DNA from: JAEUHZ01 sp964552795
GTDB taxonomy: Bacteria; Planctomycetota; UBA1135; GCA-002686595
Assembly: GCA_964552795.1 (NCBI GenBank)
Contig: CAZKIO010000002.1
Location: 195,872 to 259,871 of the forward strand
Direction: 5' to 3'
Length of the DNA: 64,000 bases
Shown here: one piece after another, positions 35,701-42,845 of the stretch
Layout of the letters: every line of letters begins with the position of its first letter
Position numbering within the stretch: position 1 is the first letter of the stretch
The notes under the pieces: model-generated
The model's database searches: none
The model's input: the letters and a program-made list of their open reading frames with translations, nothing else
What the model was told of the DNA's origin: nothing
Made by a program: the position numbers and the translations under genes

Positions 35701-36590
35701 GCGAGGCTCAGGCTGCCCTGTGCGTTCCACGTGCCGCCCCAGTCCGCGGCGTCCGCGCCGAGGAGATCGAGGAGCGCGCCTGGGTCGATGCCCTCCAGCG
35801 TGCCCGACAGCTCGACGTCCCCGCCGTCCTCGACGCGCACGGAGAGGCGCGCGCGTCCGCCCGCGGCCTCGACGACGGCGTCCGCGTGAATGCGCGCCGC
35901 GTCGAAGCGCACCGTCGCCGGCGCGAGCACCAGATCCGAGCCCAGGCCCAGGTGCTCGACTTCCAGCACGTTCGCGTCCCAGCGCGCGACGGCGGCGAGC
36001 GTGGTCGTGCGGTGCCCGGCGCCCAGGTTCCAGTCGAACTCCTCGGCGGCGACGTCGATGCGTCCGTCGTGATCCAGGGAGAGCCGCCCGCGCGCAAGGC
36101 GGAGCGCGCGCTGACCGGAAAGACGCGCTCGGACGTCCAGCCGCGCGACGCGCAGCGCCGGGAGCTGCGCCGGGAGCGAGGCCCGCGCGCCGCCGGAGGC
36201 GGCCTCGTCCGCAGCGCCCGCCGCGGTCGAGAGGTCGAGGTCGAGATCGACCGCCTGCGCGCGGATCGCGAGCGCCGGGAGACCGCGGCGCAGGAGGTCG
36301 CGGAGCTCGAACTCGACCACGGTGCCGGTGATCGTCGCCGAACGGATGGTGTGTGGCGCGCCGGCGGGCCGCGCGCGGACCGTCGCGACGCGGATCGCGT
36401 GCAGTCCGTCGATCTCGACGCCCTCGAGCGCGACGTCGAGGTCGAGCACCTGGCGCGCCACGGTGCGGCCCGCGAAGGCGGCGAGAGGTGCGCGCTGGAA
36501 CCAGGTGGCCGCGGCCAGGGCGACGACCGTGAGCAGGAGGACCCACGGCCAGCGGCGGCGGCGTTTGGGGCGTGAGGCGTGCGGTTCCAC
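32724..36590 (-). CDS. tamB: TamB-like translocation/assembly module protein
   Basis: A 1288-residue protein starting at GTG 36590. A basic N-terminus and one transmembrane helix (RRWPWVLLLTVVALAAATWF) anchor it in the inner membrane. The rest is a very long series of short beta-rich segments with internal repetition, e.g. VEIDGLHAIRVATVRARPAG, LRLAARIRPGAADALRVCLQ and FTFDGTLGRPDFLASIVRGG. The C-terminal DUF490-type domain is conserved in look: VLPASRLRLVGGRIDFNATD, GYDIQVRASGPFNDPLVEVS and SVPSALQEDLLLLLLTGRAP. TamB-type proteins bridge both membranes and carry lipids or assist outer-membrane assembly. It precedes tamA with a 4-nt overlap, so the two are co-expressed. The N-terminal start is the least certain point because no Shine-Dalgarno is evident. 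Confidence 0.9.
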   Translation of the reverse strand: MEPHASRPKRRRRWPWVLLLTVVALAAATWFQRAPLAAFAGRTVARQVLDLDVALEGVEIDGLHAIRVATVRARPAGAPHTIRSATITGTVVEFELRDLLRRGLPALAIRAQAVDLDLDLSTAAGAADEAASGGARASLPAQLPALRVARLDVRARLSGQRALRLARGRLSLDHDGRIDVAAEEFDWNLGAGHRTTTLAAVARWDANVLEVEHLGLGSDLVLAPATVRFDAARIHADAVVEAAGGRARLSVRVEDGGDVELSGTLEGIDPGALLDLLGADAADWGGTWNAQGSLSLAGDDARPWTARARVDARAPRIAGRTLDHLSGSIAIDAARLDLADVDLVVGGNAVRVDLAHLPRALEGGCALLDRSTWMFRGDLGDVGGLLAALDVPDAGRELPPHRLEFAGSLAQGWVGLDRARLTFTGGEIDVAAAGFPIRDDPRSLFTDPALELEARVHCPDLAPLADLFLPRAAAAELDLRGRASGHARVRGTASGPLAVLDLRARDLVLRGAAFEEVDVRAELDAEALRVERLDARGPAGTFVVRGTVDRFPRAVRDLHVQGHARDIAAVAGALGIQAALPRGALDLEVSLSGPLDALAGEFALHGNDLVLGGVSIADLTVSGRSHADGIDLDDLSVLGADARLRLAARIRPGAADALRVCLQSVEVEGLDAIWSLARPCEIELRDGGGHVRDLVLAGAAGEVRADVQIDPAGGCAQIRVLQSRPAALLAALGITVPPDLRLEADLDTAWTLGTDGLRGPIDGSFDLHAPDLAPIDWPNGMRLSGALHAHGALRGSLEDPRAELDLLGTGLRATRPGSTQGVGPARVDARVELGPACTLRRFDVTLGPRSHFTFDGTLGRPDFLASIVRGGWPAAADVPLDLRASIDAADIAPLSFGIEALRRAEGALEGRVLVSGTLAEPRVHGPLRWHEGGLRVEAGLASIAGVDAALRFEGDTLHLDRFEGEFGGAPLLASGSARFSAEGLAADVRLRGKDLPLVRGAEVSVRGDADLTFTARPGDLSLAGTLELREALWTRRFDVWSLPAQLSTSSTGGGLSLPAVRTPPFDALRLDLAVRSNGALRVRSPLAQADLRLDLHVGGTAAYLEPDGDIQVEDGRVVLPASRLRLVGGRIDFNATDPALPRIDIRAEGRASGYDIQVRASGPFNDPLVEVSSVPSALQEDLLLLLLTGRAPGSGSLGVDEDRLVQGVASYLWRDVAYEWFGEAGESFADRLEIFTGAQVSREGRDTLEMRFRVTGDDRRARSAIYLVGERDVYDRENIGIRFVLRRR

Positions 36591-36772
36591 GGGGACCGCG
36601 GATGCAGGGCCGGCTCGCCGCGGGATCCCTGCTTGTAGCGGGCACCGCTACGCCGGGCAAACGGCCGTGCGTACGGATCGCGCAATGCGGCGCTCGCGGT
36701 CGTTCCGCGCTCGCCGGTCGCCCGCACGGGCGCGCGCCGGCTGCGTGAGGCGGCCCTCATGGGCGACGCGGA
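36591..36772. other. Intergenic spacer between anti-sigma and tamB genes
   Basis: A 182-nt gap, with both flanking genes on the minus strand. It may contain a tamB promoter, but I found no recognisable regulatory motif or hairpin. Confidence 0.3.
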
Positions 36773-37402
36773 TCAGAGCAATTCGTCGTGCAGAGAGGAC
36801 ACGATCAGGAGCAGGCATCCGCCCTCGGTCGATTGCACGCCGTGCACGCTGTCGGCCTCGGCGCGCTGGAAGTCGCCGGCGCGCATCGACTCCGCGCCGA
36901 CGCGCAGATCCCCCTCGAGGACCAGGCACTCCTCGGGGGCCGCGTGCCGGTGGGCCGGGTACGCGGCGCCCGGCGCCATGCGCACCAGCATCGTGACGCG
37001 GTCGGCGGCTGCGTCGAGGCTGAGCTGGCGCACGCTGATCCCCTCGATCGCGGTCGGCTGGAACTCGGCCTCGGCCGCGCTCTGGATCGCCAGCGCGCCG
37101 CGGGCGGCGGGCGAGCGCTTCCAGCGCTTCCACACCTGCACGTCGTCGTCCGAGTTCTCGGCAGGGAACGTGCGCACGCGTGCCACGACGCGCTCCCACA
37201 GCCCGGGCGGCGGCGGCACCTGCGGCGCGGCCTCGGTCAGCGCGCGCGCGGTGCGCGCCAGCGACTCGACCTCGCGCGCGCAGACGCGGCACTCGGGCAG
37301 GTGCAGCCGCAGGGCGCGCGCCTCCTCCTCGTCGAGCGCGTCGAGGACGAACAAGGCGGCGCGCTCGCGCAGATCGTCGTCCAGGAACTCGTGCCAGCTC
37401 AT
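36773..37402 (-). CDS. ChrR-type anti-sigma factor with zinc domain and cupin
   Basis: A 209-residue cytoplasmic regulator. The N-terminal half holds the zinc-binding anti-sigma motif H-x3-C-x2-C in ALRLHLPECRVCAREVESLA. The C-terminal half is a cupin barrel (GISVRQLSLDAAADRVTMLV, then PAHRHAAPEECLVLEGDLRV and DSVHGVQS) with the HxH...E and later His expected for a metal site. This two-domain layout is that of ChrR-like anti-sigmas, which in known cases respond to singlet oxygen or related stress. The ATG at 37402 overlaps the sigma stop by 4 nt, so sigma and anti-sigma are made in step. No transmembrane helix is present, unlike the second sigma module in this window. Confidence 0.9.
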   Translation of the reverse strand: MSWHEFLDDDLRERAALFVLDALDEEEARALRLHLPECRVCAREVESLARTARALTEAAPQVPPPPGLWERVVARVRTFPAENSDDDVQVWKRWKRSPAARGALAIQSAAEAEFQPTAIEGISVRQLSLDAAADRVTMLVRMAPGAAYPAHRHAAPEECLVLEGDLRVGAESMRAGDFQRAEADSVHGVQSTEGGCLLLIVSSLHDELL

Positions 37403-37995
37403 GCCGTGCCTCCATCGACGGTGCCGAGCGCGACCCGCAGGGCGGAGAGGCCCGAGCGGATGCGGGTCTTGACGGTGCCCAGCGGCGCGCCCGACGCGGC
37501 CGCGATCTCGCTGTGGGAGAGGCCGCGGAAGAACGCCGCCTCGATCACGCTGCGCTGCTCGCCGGGCAGCCGCGCCAGCTCGCGGCGGATGATGTCCGCG
37601 TGGTCCGCGTCGCTGGCCGCCGAGAACGGCGAGGGGAAAGGCTCCAGCAGCCCCGGGTGCTCGTCGGCCTGCAACTCGAGCTCCTGGCGCGCGTGGCGCT
37701 GCCGCCTGCGGCGCACGTCGATCGCGCGGGTCCGGGCCATCGTCACGATCCACGTGGCGACGCTGCCCTTGCGCGGATCGTGCCGCCCGGCCTGGCGCCA
37801 GACCTGGGAGAAGACCTCGATCACGACGTCCTCGGCGGCGCCGTCGTCGCGCACGATCTGCTGCGCGATGCCGAGCACGCGCGGGGCGAGCGCGTCGTAC
37901 AACTTCCGCAACGCGGCCTCCTCGCCGTTCGCGACGGCGCGGACGGCGTCGATCCACGGGTCCGCGGACGGTGCCGGGTCGTGAGACGGGCGCAT
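37399..37995 (-). CDS. ECF RNA polymerase sigma factor (ChrR-coupled)
   Basis: A 198-residue group IV sigma factor, started at ATG 37995 (MRPSHDPAPSADPWIDAVRA); the frame is open further upstream. Sigma region 2 is seen as EDVVIEVFSQVWRQAGRHDP and KGSVATWIVTMARTRAIDVR, and region 4 as LPGEQRSVIEAAFFRGLSHS and EIAAASGAPLGTVKTRIRSG. It would direct RNA polymerase to a small regulon. The downstream ChrR-type gene overlaps it by 4 nt. Across a 178-nt divergent spacer lies the DUF4331/DUF4198 gene group, a plausible target. Its own promoter cannot be pinned down by eye. Confidence 0.93.
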   Translation of the reverse strand: MRPSHDPAPSADPWIDAVRAVANGEEAALRKLYDALAPRVLGIAQQIVRDDGAAEDVVIEVFSQVWRQAGRHDPRKGSVATWIVTMARTRAIDVRRRRQRHARQELELQADEHPGLLEPFPSPFSAASDADHADIIRRELARLPGEQRSVIEAAFFRGLSHSEIAAASGAPLGTVKTRIRSGLSALRVALGTVDGGTA

Positions 37996-38173
37996 CTCCA
38001 CGAACAACCTACGCGCGCCGCGGGGCGGCTGGATGTCGGAAAAACGCCGGCGGCGCCCCGGCGGTGCCGCAGGGCGGACGGTCCTGGAGCGCGGCATCCA
38101 GCCGTGCCGTTCCCCGCGTACTGGTCGCGCCGCCGCCGACGGGATGGGCCGTGGGCGACGCGGCTCGACCCTC
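37996..38173. promoter_or_regulatory. Divergent promoter region, ECF sigma versus DUF4331 gene
   Basis: 178 nt between divergent starts. Autoregulated ECF sigmas usually have a promoter here and a matching one on the target side. I searched both strands by eye and found no pair of boxes convincing enough to state. The DUF4331 start (38174) has no evident Shine-Dalgarno. Confidence 0.4.
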
Positions 38174-39658
38174 ATGCGACGAAACCTCTTCACCGGCCGT
38201 CTGGCAGCGACGGCCCTCCTGTCGGCCGCGGCCGCCGCGGCGGCCTCGAGCCACCGCGAGGCGCCCGGGATCACCGAGATCCCCAAGTGCGACGCGACCG
38301 ACTTCTACGTCTTCCGCAGCTACGAGATCGGCCGCGCCGACTACGTCACGCTCGTGGCCGGCTACCTGCCGCTGCAGGATCCCTACGGCGGACCGAACTA
38401 CTTCACGCTCGATCCGGACGCGCTCTACGAGCTGCACGTCGACAACGACGGCGACGCCAGCGAGGACGTGACCTTCCAGTTCCGCTTCCAGCGCGTGCTG
38501 GCCGACATCGCGCTCCCCGTGGGCGCGCCGGGGGACACGCGCAGCGTCAGCGTCCCGCTGGCGCAGGTCGGAGCGATCGGACCCGGCGCCGCGGACGTGG
38601 GCAACCTCAACGTGCGCGAGTCCTTCACCCTCGACGTCGTGTTCGGCGACCGGCGCACGGGGACGCGCATCCCGGTCCGCGACGCCGCGACGCAGTCGGC
38701 CCTCTTCACCAAGCCGGTCGACAACATCGGCACCAAGTCGATCCCCGAGTACGCGGCCTACGCCGCGCAGCACGTGCGCGAGATCGCGCTGCCCGACAAC
38801 GGCAGCGGCCGCGCATTCACGGGGCGCGTCTTCGTGGGACAGCGCAAGGATCCTTTCGTCGTGAACCTCGGCGAGGTGTTCGACCTCGTCAACTTCGTGC
38901 CGCTGGGCGATCCCGCCGCGCGCGGCGACGACCTCGCGGACAAGAACGTCACCGCGCTGTGCCTGGAGATCCCGATCGAGTACCTCACGCTTGCGGGCCA
39001 TCCGATCCTGGGTGCCTGGACCAGCGCCAGCCTGCGGCAGGCGCGCGTCCTCAACCCGCGTCCGCTGTCGCACCCGGACAACCGGGCGACGGTCGAGGGC
39101 GGCGCGTGGACGCAGGTCTCGCGGCTCTCGATGCCGCTCGTCAACGAGGTCGTGATCGGCCTCAAGCACAAGGACCGCTTCAACGCCAGCGAGCCGATCG
39201 GGGACGCCCAGTTCGCGCAGTACGTGACGCACCCCGTGCTGCCGGAGCTGATCGAGATCCTGTTCGGCGGCGCAGGCGTGCAGGCGCCGAACCTCTTCCC
39301 GCGCACGGACCTCGTGTCGGTGTTCCTCACCGGCGTGTCCGGGCTCAACCAGCCCGCGGGCGTGGTCGCCGCGGAGATGCAGCGTCTGAACACCTCGATC
39401 GCGCCCGTCCCGGCGCGCGACCAGCAGCGCCTGGGCGTTCTCGCCGGCGACCTGGCGGGGTTCCCCAACGGGCGGCGCCCGGGCGACGACGTCGTCGACA
39501 TGGCCCTGTCGGTCGTGATGGGGGTGCTGCTCGACGCCGCGGACGCGCCGTCGGGGCAGTTGCCCTATACGGACGGCGCGTACGTCGACGCCGCGTTCTT
39601 CGACGAGACGTTCCCCTATCTGCGGACGCCGATCCCCGGCTCCCCGCGCAGGAAGTGA
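38174..39658 (+). CDS. DUF4331 family secreted protein
   Basis: A 494-residue exported protein. ATG 38174 begins a signal peptide (MRRNLFTGRLAATALLSAAA) followed directly by ASSHREAPGITEIPKCDATD, the hallmark N-terminus of DUF4331. Further family-like segments are TDFYVFRSYEIGRADYVTLV, YELHVDNDGDASEDVTFQFR, RVFVGQRKDPFVVNLGEVFD and PRPLSHPDNRATVEGG. No biochemical function is established for the family that I can name; it is found at the surface or periplasm in several phyla. The gene leads a three-gene group (71-aa putative lipoprotein, DUF4198), divergent from an ECF sigma/ChrR pair. Confidence 0.9.
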   Translation: MRRNLFTGRLAATALLSAAAAAAASSHREAPGITEIPKCDATDFYVFRSYEIGRADYVTLVAGYLPLQDPYGGPNYFTLDPDALYELHVDNDGDASEDVTFQFRFQRVLADIALPVGAPGDTRSVSVPLAQVGAIGPGAADVGNLNVRESFTLDVVFGDRRTGTRIPVRDAATQSALFTKPVDNIGTKSIPEYAAYAAQHVREIALPDNGSGRAFTGRVFVGQRKDPFVVNLGEVFDLVNFVPLGDPAARGDDLADKNVTALCLEIPIEYLTLAGHPILGAWTSASLRQARVLNPRPLSHPDNRATVEGGAWTQVSRLSMPLVNEVVIGLKHKDRFNASEPIGDAQFAQYVTHPVLPELIEILFGGAGVQAPNLFPRTDLVSVFLTGVSGLNQPAGVVAAEMQRLNTSIAPVPARDQQRLGVLAGDLAGFPNGRRPGDDVVDMALSVVMGVLLDAADAPSGQLPYTDGAYVDAAFFDETFPYLRTPIPGSPRRK

Positions 39659-39667
39659 GGCCGCGCC

Positions 39668-39883
39668 ATGCAACGTTCCACACTCGCTGCGATCGCAGTC
39701 CTGGCCCTCGCGTGCGCGTGCGGCGGCGGCGGTTCGCAGGGTGCCGCCGCGCCGTCCGGCAACGCGCTCGTCCAAGACCTGATCCGCAACCAGACCAGCG
39801 AGTCGGCCGAGCCGGTCGACATCAACGGCCTGGACCTCGCGTTCAGCACGGATCCGGAGGCGTTCGCGGGGGTGCTGCCGTGA
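39668..39883 (+). CDS. Small putative lipoprotein, 71 aa
   Basis: A short protein from ATG 39668, 9 nt after the DUF4331 stop. The N-terminus (MQRSTLAAIAVLALACACGG) looks like a lipoprotein signal with cysteines, although the lipobox is not perfect. Then comes a Gly/Ala linker and a compact acidic tail (SGNALVQDLIRNQTSESAEP, then DINGLDLAFSTDPEAF). The end of the gene overlaps the next start by 4 nt (GTGA). Tight packing on both sides argues for a real gene. I do not recognise a function; it could be a small partner of the DUF4331 or DUF4198 protein. Confidence 0.7.
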   Translation: MQRSTLAAIAVLALACACGGGGSQGAAAPSGNALVQDLIRNQTSESAEPVDINGLDLAFSTDPEAFAGVLP

Positions 39884-40710
39884 GCGTCCGGCGAGCCGTG
39901 GGGCGCCTCGCGTGCCTGCTCCTGGCCCTGGGGCTCTCGGGAACCTCGGACGCGCACGACTTCTGGATCGAGCCGTCCACCTACCGTCCCGGGCTCGGAG
40001 CACGGATCGACCTCGTGCTGCGCGTCGGCGAGGGTTTCGCGGGGGAGGTCGTCCCGCGCGACGAGCGCCGGCTCGTGCGCTTCGACGCGTGGAACGCGGC
40101 CGCGGGCCTGCAACCGGTCCTAGGCCTCGACGGGCGCTCGCCGGCCGGCCACCTGCGGATGGAACAGGCGGGCGTGTGGGTGCTCGGCTACCGCAGCCAC
40201 CCGAACGCGCTCACCCTGGAGGCCGCGGCGTTCGAGCGCTACCTCGTCGAAGAGGGCCTCGAGCACGTCGTGGCCGAGCGCAAGGCGCGCGGCGAGTCGT
40301 CGAAGCCGGGACGCGAGATCTACGCGCGCTGTGCCAAGGCGCTGGTCGTCGCGCGCGGCGAGCAGCCCCTCGACGCGGCGCAGTCGGGCGGCTTCGATCG
40401 GTTGCTCGGATTCCCGCTGGAGATCGTGCCGGAAGAGAATCCCGCGCTCCGCAGGCCCGGGGACCCGCTGAACGTGCGCGTCTTGTGGCAGGACCGGCCG
40501 CTCGCCGGCGCGCTGCTCGGCCTGCAGTCGAGGCCACCGGTCGCCGCGCGCCAGGTCCGCACGGACCGCGAGGGGCGCGCGGTCTTCGCGCTGTCGCAGG
40601 CCGGGCCGCACCTCCTGCACGTCGTGCACATGGTGCGCGCTCCCCAAGGCTCGGATCACGACTGGGAATCGCAGTGGGCCTCGCTGACCTTCGACGTCGC
40701 AGGACCCTAG
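39880..40710 (+). CDS. DUF4198 family periplasmic protein
   Basis: A 276-residue exported protein started at GTG 39880 in the overlap with the small putative lipoprotein. A signal peptide (RLACLLLALGLSGTSDA) is followed by HDFWIEPSTYRPGLGARIDL, the typical opening of DUF4198 proteins, with VGEGFAGEVVPRDERRLVRF and a late NVRVLWQDRPLAGALLGLQS carboxypeptidase-like beta module. Members are periplasmic and often near metal-uptake or nickel/cobalt genes; here no transporter is adjacent. It ends the three-gene group before a 209-nt spacer. Confidence 0.87.
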   Translation: MSVRRAVGRLACLLLALGLSGTSDAHDFWIEPSTYRPGLGARIDLVLRVGEGFAGEVVPRDERRLVRFDAWNAAAGLQPVLGLDGRSPAGHLRMEQAGVWVLGYRSHPNALTLEAAAFERYLVEEGLEHVVAERKARGESSKPGREIYARCAKALVVARGEQPLDAAQSGGFDRLLGFPLEIVPEENPALRRPGDPLNVRVLWQDRPLAGALLGLQSRPPVAARQVRTDREGRAVFALSQAGPHLLHVVHMVRAPQGSDHDWESQWASLTFDVAGP

Positions 40711-40736
40711 CCGCCCGTGGAGGAACCGTCGGCTCC

Positions 40737-40774
40737 GGCGGCGTGGGGCTCGCCCCGACGAACCCCACGCCGCC
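40737..40774 (+). terminator. Long perfect hairpin after the DUF4198 gene
   Basis: Two 12-nt arms, GGCGGCGTGGGG and CCCCACGCCGCC, are perfect reverse complements around a 14-nt loop, starting 26 nt past the DUF4198 stop. There is no T-run. It is long enough to end or pause transcription, or to be a mobile or processing-related repeat. Confidence 0.55.
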
Positions 40775-40779
40775 TCGCG

Positions 40780-40814
40780 ACGGGCCTCTCTCCACGGGCC
40801 TCTCTCCACGGGCT
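40780..40814 (+). repeat. 14-nt tandem direct repeat
   Basis: ACGGGCCTCTCTCC occurs twice in tandem (40780-40793 and 40794-40807), followed by a partial third copy (ACGGGCT at 40808-40814). It lies just after the long hairpin. Possible slippage product; no function seen. Confidence 0.7.
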
Positions 40815-40919
40815 GCCGACCGGCGCGCCGGCGTGCGGCGGGGAAGTTCGCGGGTTACCCGGCATCGATCCGCGGTAGAGTGCCGCTCCCGGCGCTCGTG
40901 CCGGAGCGAGGCCGTGCCC

Positions 40920-41717
40920 ATGCGCTCCCTGCCGTTGCTCGCGTTCCTGTGCTGCGCCTGCGCGTCGACCCCCGTGCTGGACCTCGCGCCCTTGCCCGAG
41001 GGGCGCGCGGTCGCCGTTCAGTATGCGTCGCGCCTTGCGCCGCACGTGGCGGCGCCACCGGGACCGTCCGGTGCGGACCCGGTCGCCGCGGAACCGACGG
41101 ACGGGACGCAGGTGCGCATCGGCTGCCGCTTGTACGCGATCGATGCGGCGTCCGCGCCCTTGACGTCCGCGGGCGACGCCGTGTTCGGGCGGGTCCTGGA
41201 GCGCGCGGCGTTCGAGCGCACGCTGGAGGGCTGGATGGCCGCCGGCGCGGCCACGACCGTGTCGCGCCCGAGCCTCGTCCTGCCCAGCGGGCGCGGCGCG
41301 ACGCTGTCGGTGCTGACGCAGATCGCGTACGTCGCGGCGTTCGACGTGAAGCCGGTGCACTCCGCGCGGATCGCCGACCCGAACGTGGCGACGGTCGACG
41401 ACGGGTTCGTGATCGACGTGCGCGCGCGCGCCGGAGAACCGTCCGCTCCGATCGACCTCGACGTCGCGCTGCGGCAGACCGAGCTCGTGATGCCGCTGCT
41501 CGAGGGCGACGCGCGCCTGCCCGGAACCCGGCAGTCGGTCACCATCCAGGTTCCGATCGCGCTGCGGCAGGACCTCGCGGCCCAGGTCGCGCTCGGCGCG
41601 GGCGACGTGCTGGTCCTCGGCGGGCTCTTCGAGGGCCAGGGCGGGCGGCGCATCGTGGCCGTGTTCGAAGCGCGCGTCGTCGAGCCGGCCGCCTTCGCCC
41701 TGGCGCGCGACCGCTGA
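40920..41717 (+). CDS. Free-standing secretin-domain-like lipoprotein
   Basis: A 265-residue exported protein from ATG 40920, with a GTG two codons upstream as alternative. MRSLPLLAFLCCACASTP looks like a lipoprotein signal. The C-terminal ~140 residues follow the secretin homology pattern: SRPSLVLPSGRGATLSVLTQ, IAYVAAFDVKP, NVATVDDGFVIDVRARAG, LDVALRQTELVMPL, and a closing VTIQVPIALRQDLAAQVALG before LVLGGLFEGQGGRRIVAVFE. That is the order seen in secretin C-terminal domains, but the protein is far too short for a full secretin and lacks the N-domains. It may be a piece of a type II-like export system, or a repurposed domain. It ends 9 nt from the convergent truD gene. Nothing links it firmly to the upstream DUF4198 gene. 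Confidence 0.68.
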   Translation: MRSLPLLAFLCCACASTPVLDLAPLPEGRAVAVQYASRLAPHVAAPPGPSGADPVAAEPTDGTQVRIGCRLYAIDAASAPLTSAGDAVFGRVLERAAFERTLEGWMAAGAATTVSRPSLVLPSGRGATLSVLTQIAYVAAFDVKPVHSARIADPNVATVDDGFVIDVRARAGEPSAPIDLDVALRQTELVMPLLEGDARLPGTRQSVTIQVPIALRQDLAAQVALGAGDVLVLGGLFEGQGGRRIVAVFEARVVEPAAFALARDR

Positions 41718-41726
41718 TGCGCGGCC

Positions 41727-42767
41727 TCAGGCGTCGTCGTCGTCCTCGGCCAGGTCGGGGTCCGTGCCGATGAACTCCGCGAGCAGCACCGTGGCGTAGC
41801 TGCCCTTGGGCAGGCGGAACGTCAGGCGCAGTCCGTCCGCGACCGGTTCGAGGCCGAAGTCCGCGGGGAACACGCGGGCCGCGCGGCGCGAGCCCAGGAG
41901 GCGCGAGCGTTCCAGCTCCTCCCACGTGACGCCGCTCGACTCCAGCAGTCGTTCCTCGACGCGGGCCGGCTCGCCGCTCGCACGTCGCATCCTCGATCCG
42001 AACAGCGGTCCGGTCGCGGAGATCTCGCGGCGCCCGGCCCGGCCGGACTCGGCGGCCTCGTCCTGCACGTCGAAGAGCGCGCCGTTGTCGAGCTTCTTGG
42101 CGACGTCGCCGCGCAGGATGCGCGGGAACGTGCCCGCCGCCAGGCGCTCGACGAGCCAGGCGTTGAAGCGCTCGGCCTGCCACGCGGTGCGGTGCAGGTT
42201 CGACAACCAGTCGCGCCGGCCGTCGCGCAGGCGTTCCCGTCCCTTCTGCACGTTGCGCGCGTTCTCGCCGAGGCGCTGCGCGCCGTAGAAGTTCGGCAGG
42301 CCGCGCTCGGCGACGGCCTCCGCGATCGCGCGCGCGCGTTCGGCGGCATCCTCGACCGTCGCGCGGATCACGACCTCGAACGCGTTGCCGACGAGGTGGC
42401 CGCGCCGCAGCTTGTTGGCGTGCCGGCGCGCCCACAGGACCTCGCCCGGCAGGGCCGCGGCCGCGCGGCGCGCCACCTCGTCCACGTCGGCGCGCGGCAC
42501 GGGCACCGAGAAGGTCTGTTCCGCGACGGACACGCGGTCCTTGAGGCCCGCGACGCCCACGTCGAAGCGCCGCACGTCGAAGGCGCGCGCGAGACGTTCG
42601 ACCAGCTCGGGCGTGGTGTGCCCCGCGCGGCGGTGGCGCAGGTAGACGTGCTCGCCCGTCCCGGAGGGTTCGTAGAGCGGCACCTCGCGGACGACGAAGT
42701 CCGCGGGCTCGCGCTTGATGTGCCCGCCGGTGGGGGAGAGGTCGGCGCAGATGCGGGGCAGGCTCAC
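41727..42767 (-). CDS. truD: tRNA pseudouridine synthase TruD
   Basis: A 346-residue enzyme that converts uridine 13 of certain tRNAs to pseudouridine. The start is GTG 42767 (MSLPRICADLSPTGG). The catalytic aspartate lies in FDVGVAGLKDRVSVAEQTFS, matching the family GLKDR motif, followed by a TruD insertion-domain stretch (FPRILRGDVAKKLDNGALFD). KREPADFVVREVPLYEPSGT at the N-terminus, NFYGAQRLGENARNVQKG in the middle and PKGSYATVLLAEFIG at the C-terminus are also typical. An acidic run (DLAEDDDDA) closes the protein. It converges with the secretin-like gene and is divergent from the editing-domain gene, a possible translation-fidelity neighbourhood. Confidence 0.95.
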   Translation of the reverse strand: MSLPRICADLSPTGGHIKREPADFVVREVPLYEPSGTGEHVYLRHRRAGHTTPELVERLARAFDVRRFDVGVAGLKDRVSVAEQTFSVPVPRADVDEVARRAAAALPGEVLWARRHANKLRRGHLVGNAFEVVIRATVEDAAERARAIAEAVAERGLPNFYGAQRLGENARNVQKGRERLRDGRRDWLSNLHRTAWQAERFNAWLVERLAAGTFPRILRGDVAKKLDNGALFDVQDEAAESGRAGRREISATGPLFGSRMRRASGEPARVEERLLESSGVTWEELERSRLLGSRRAARVFPADFGLEPVADGLRLTFRLPKGSYATVLLAEFIGTDPDLAEDDDDA

Positions 42768-42845
42768 GGAGCGAGAGGATAGCGGCCGGGCTCGATCGTG
42801 CGCGCGGCATTCGTCGGGGCGCCGGGCAGGCGCTAGAACGGACGC

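Noticed and set aside
30685..36660. A nearly 2000-codon minus-strand open frame spanning the tamB and tamA region
   Set aside because: The true tamB frame is different. The long frame reads through it by chance because GC-rich DNA has few stops, and only its last 680 codons (tamA) are real.
37996..38173. ECF-type promoter boxes in the divergent spacer
   Set aside because: I found no pair of boxes with correct spacing on either strand that stood out from the GC-rich background.
40920..41717. Calling the short protein a full type II or type III secretin
   Set aside because: It lacks the N-domains and is much shorter than any complete secretin; only the C-terminal domain pattern is seen.
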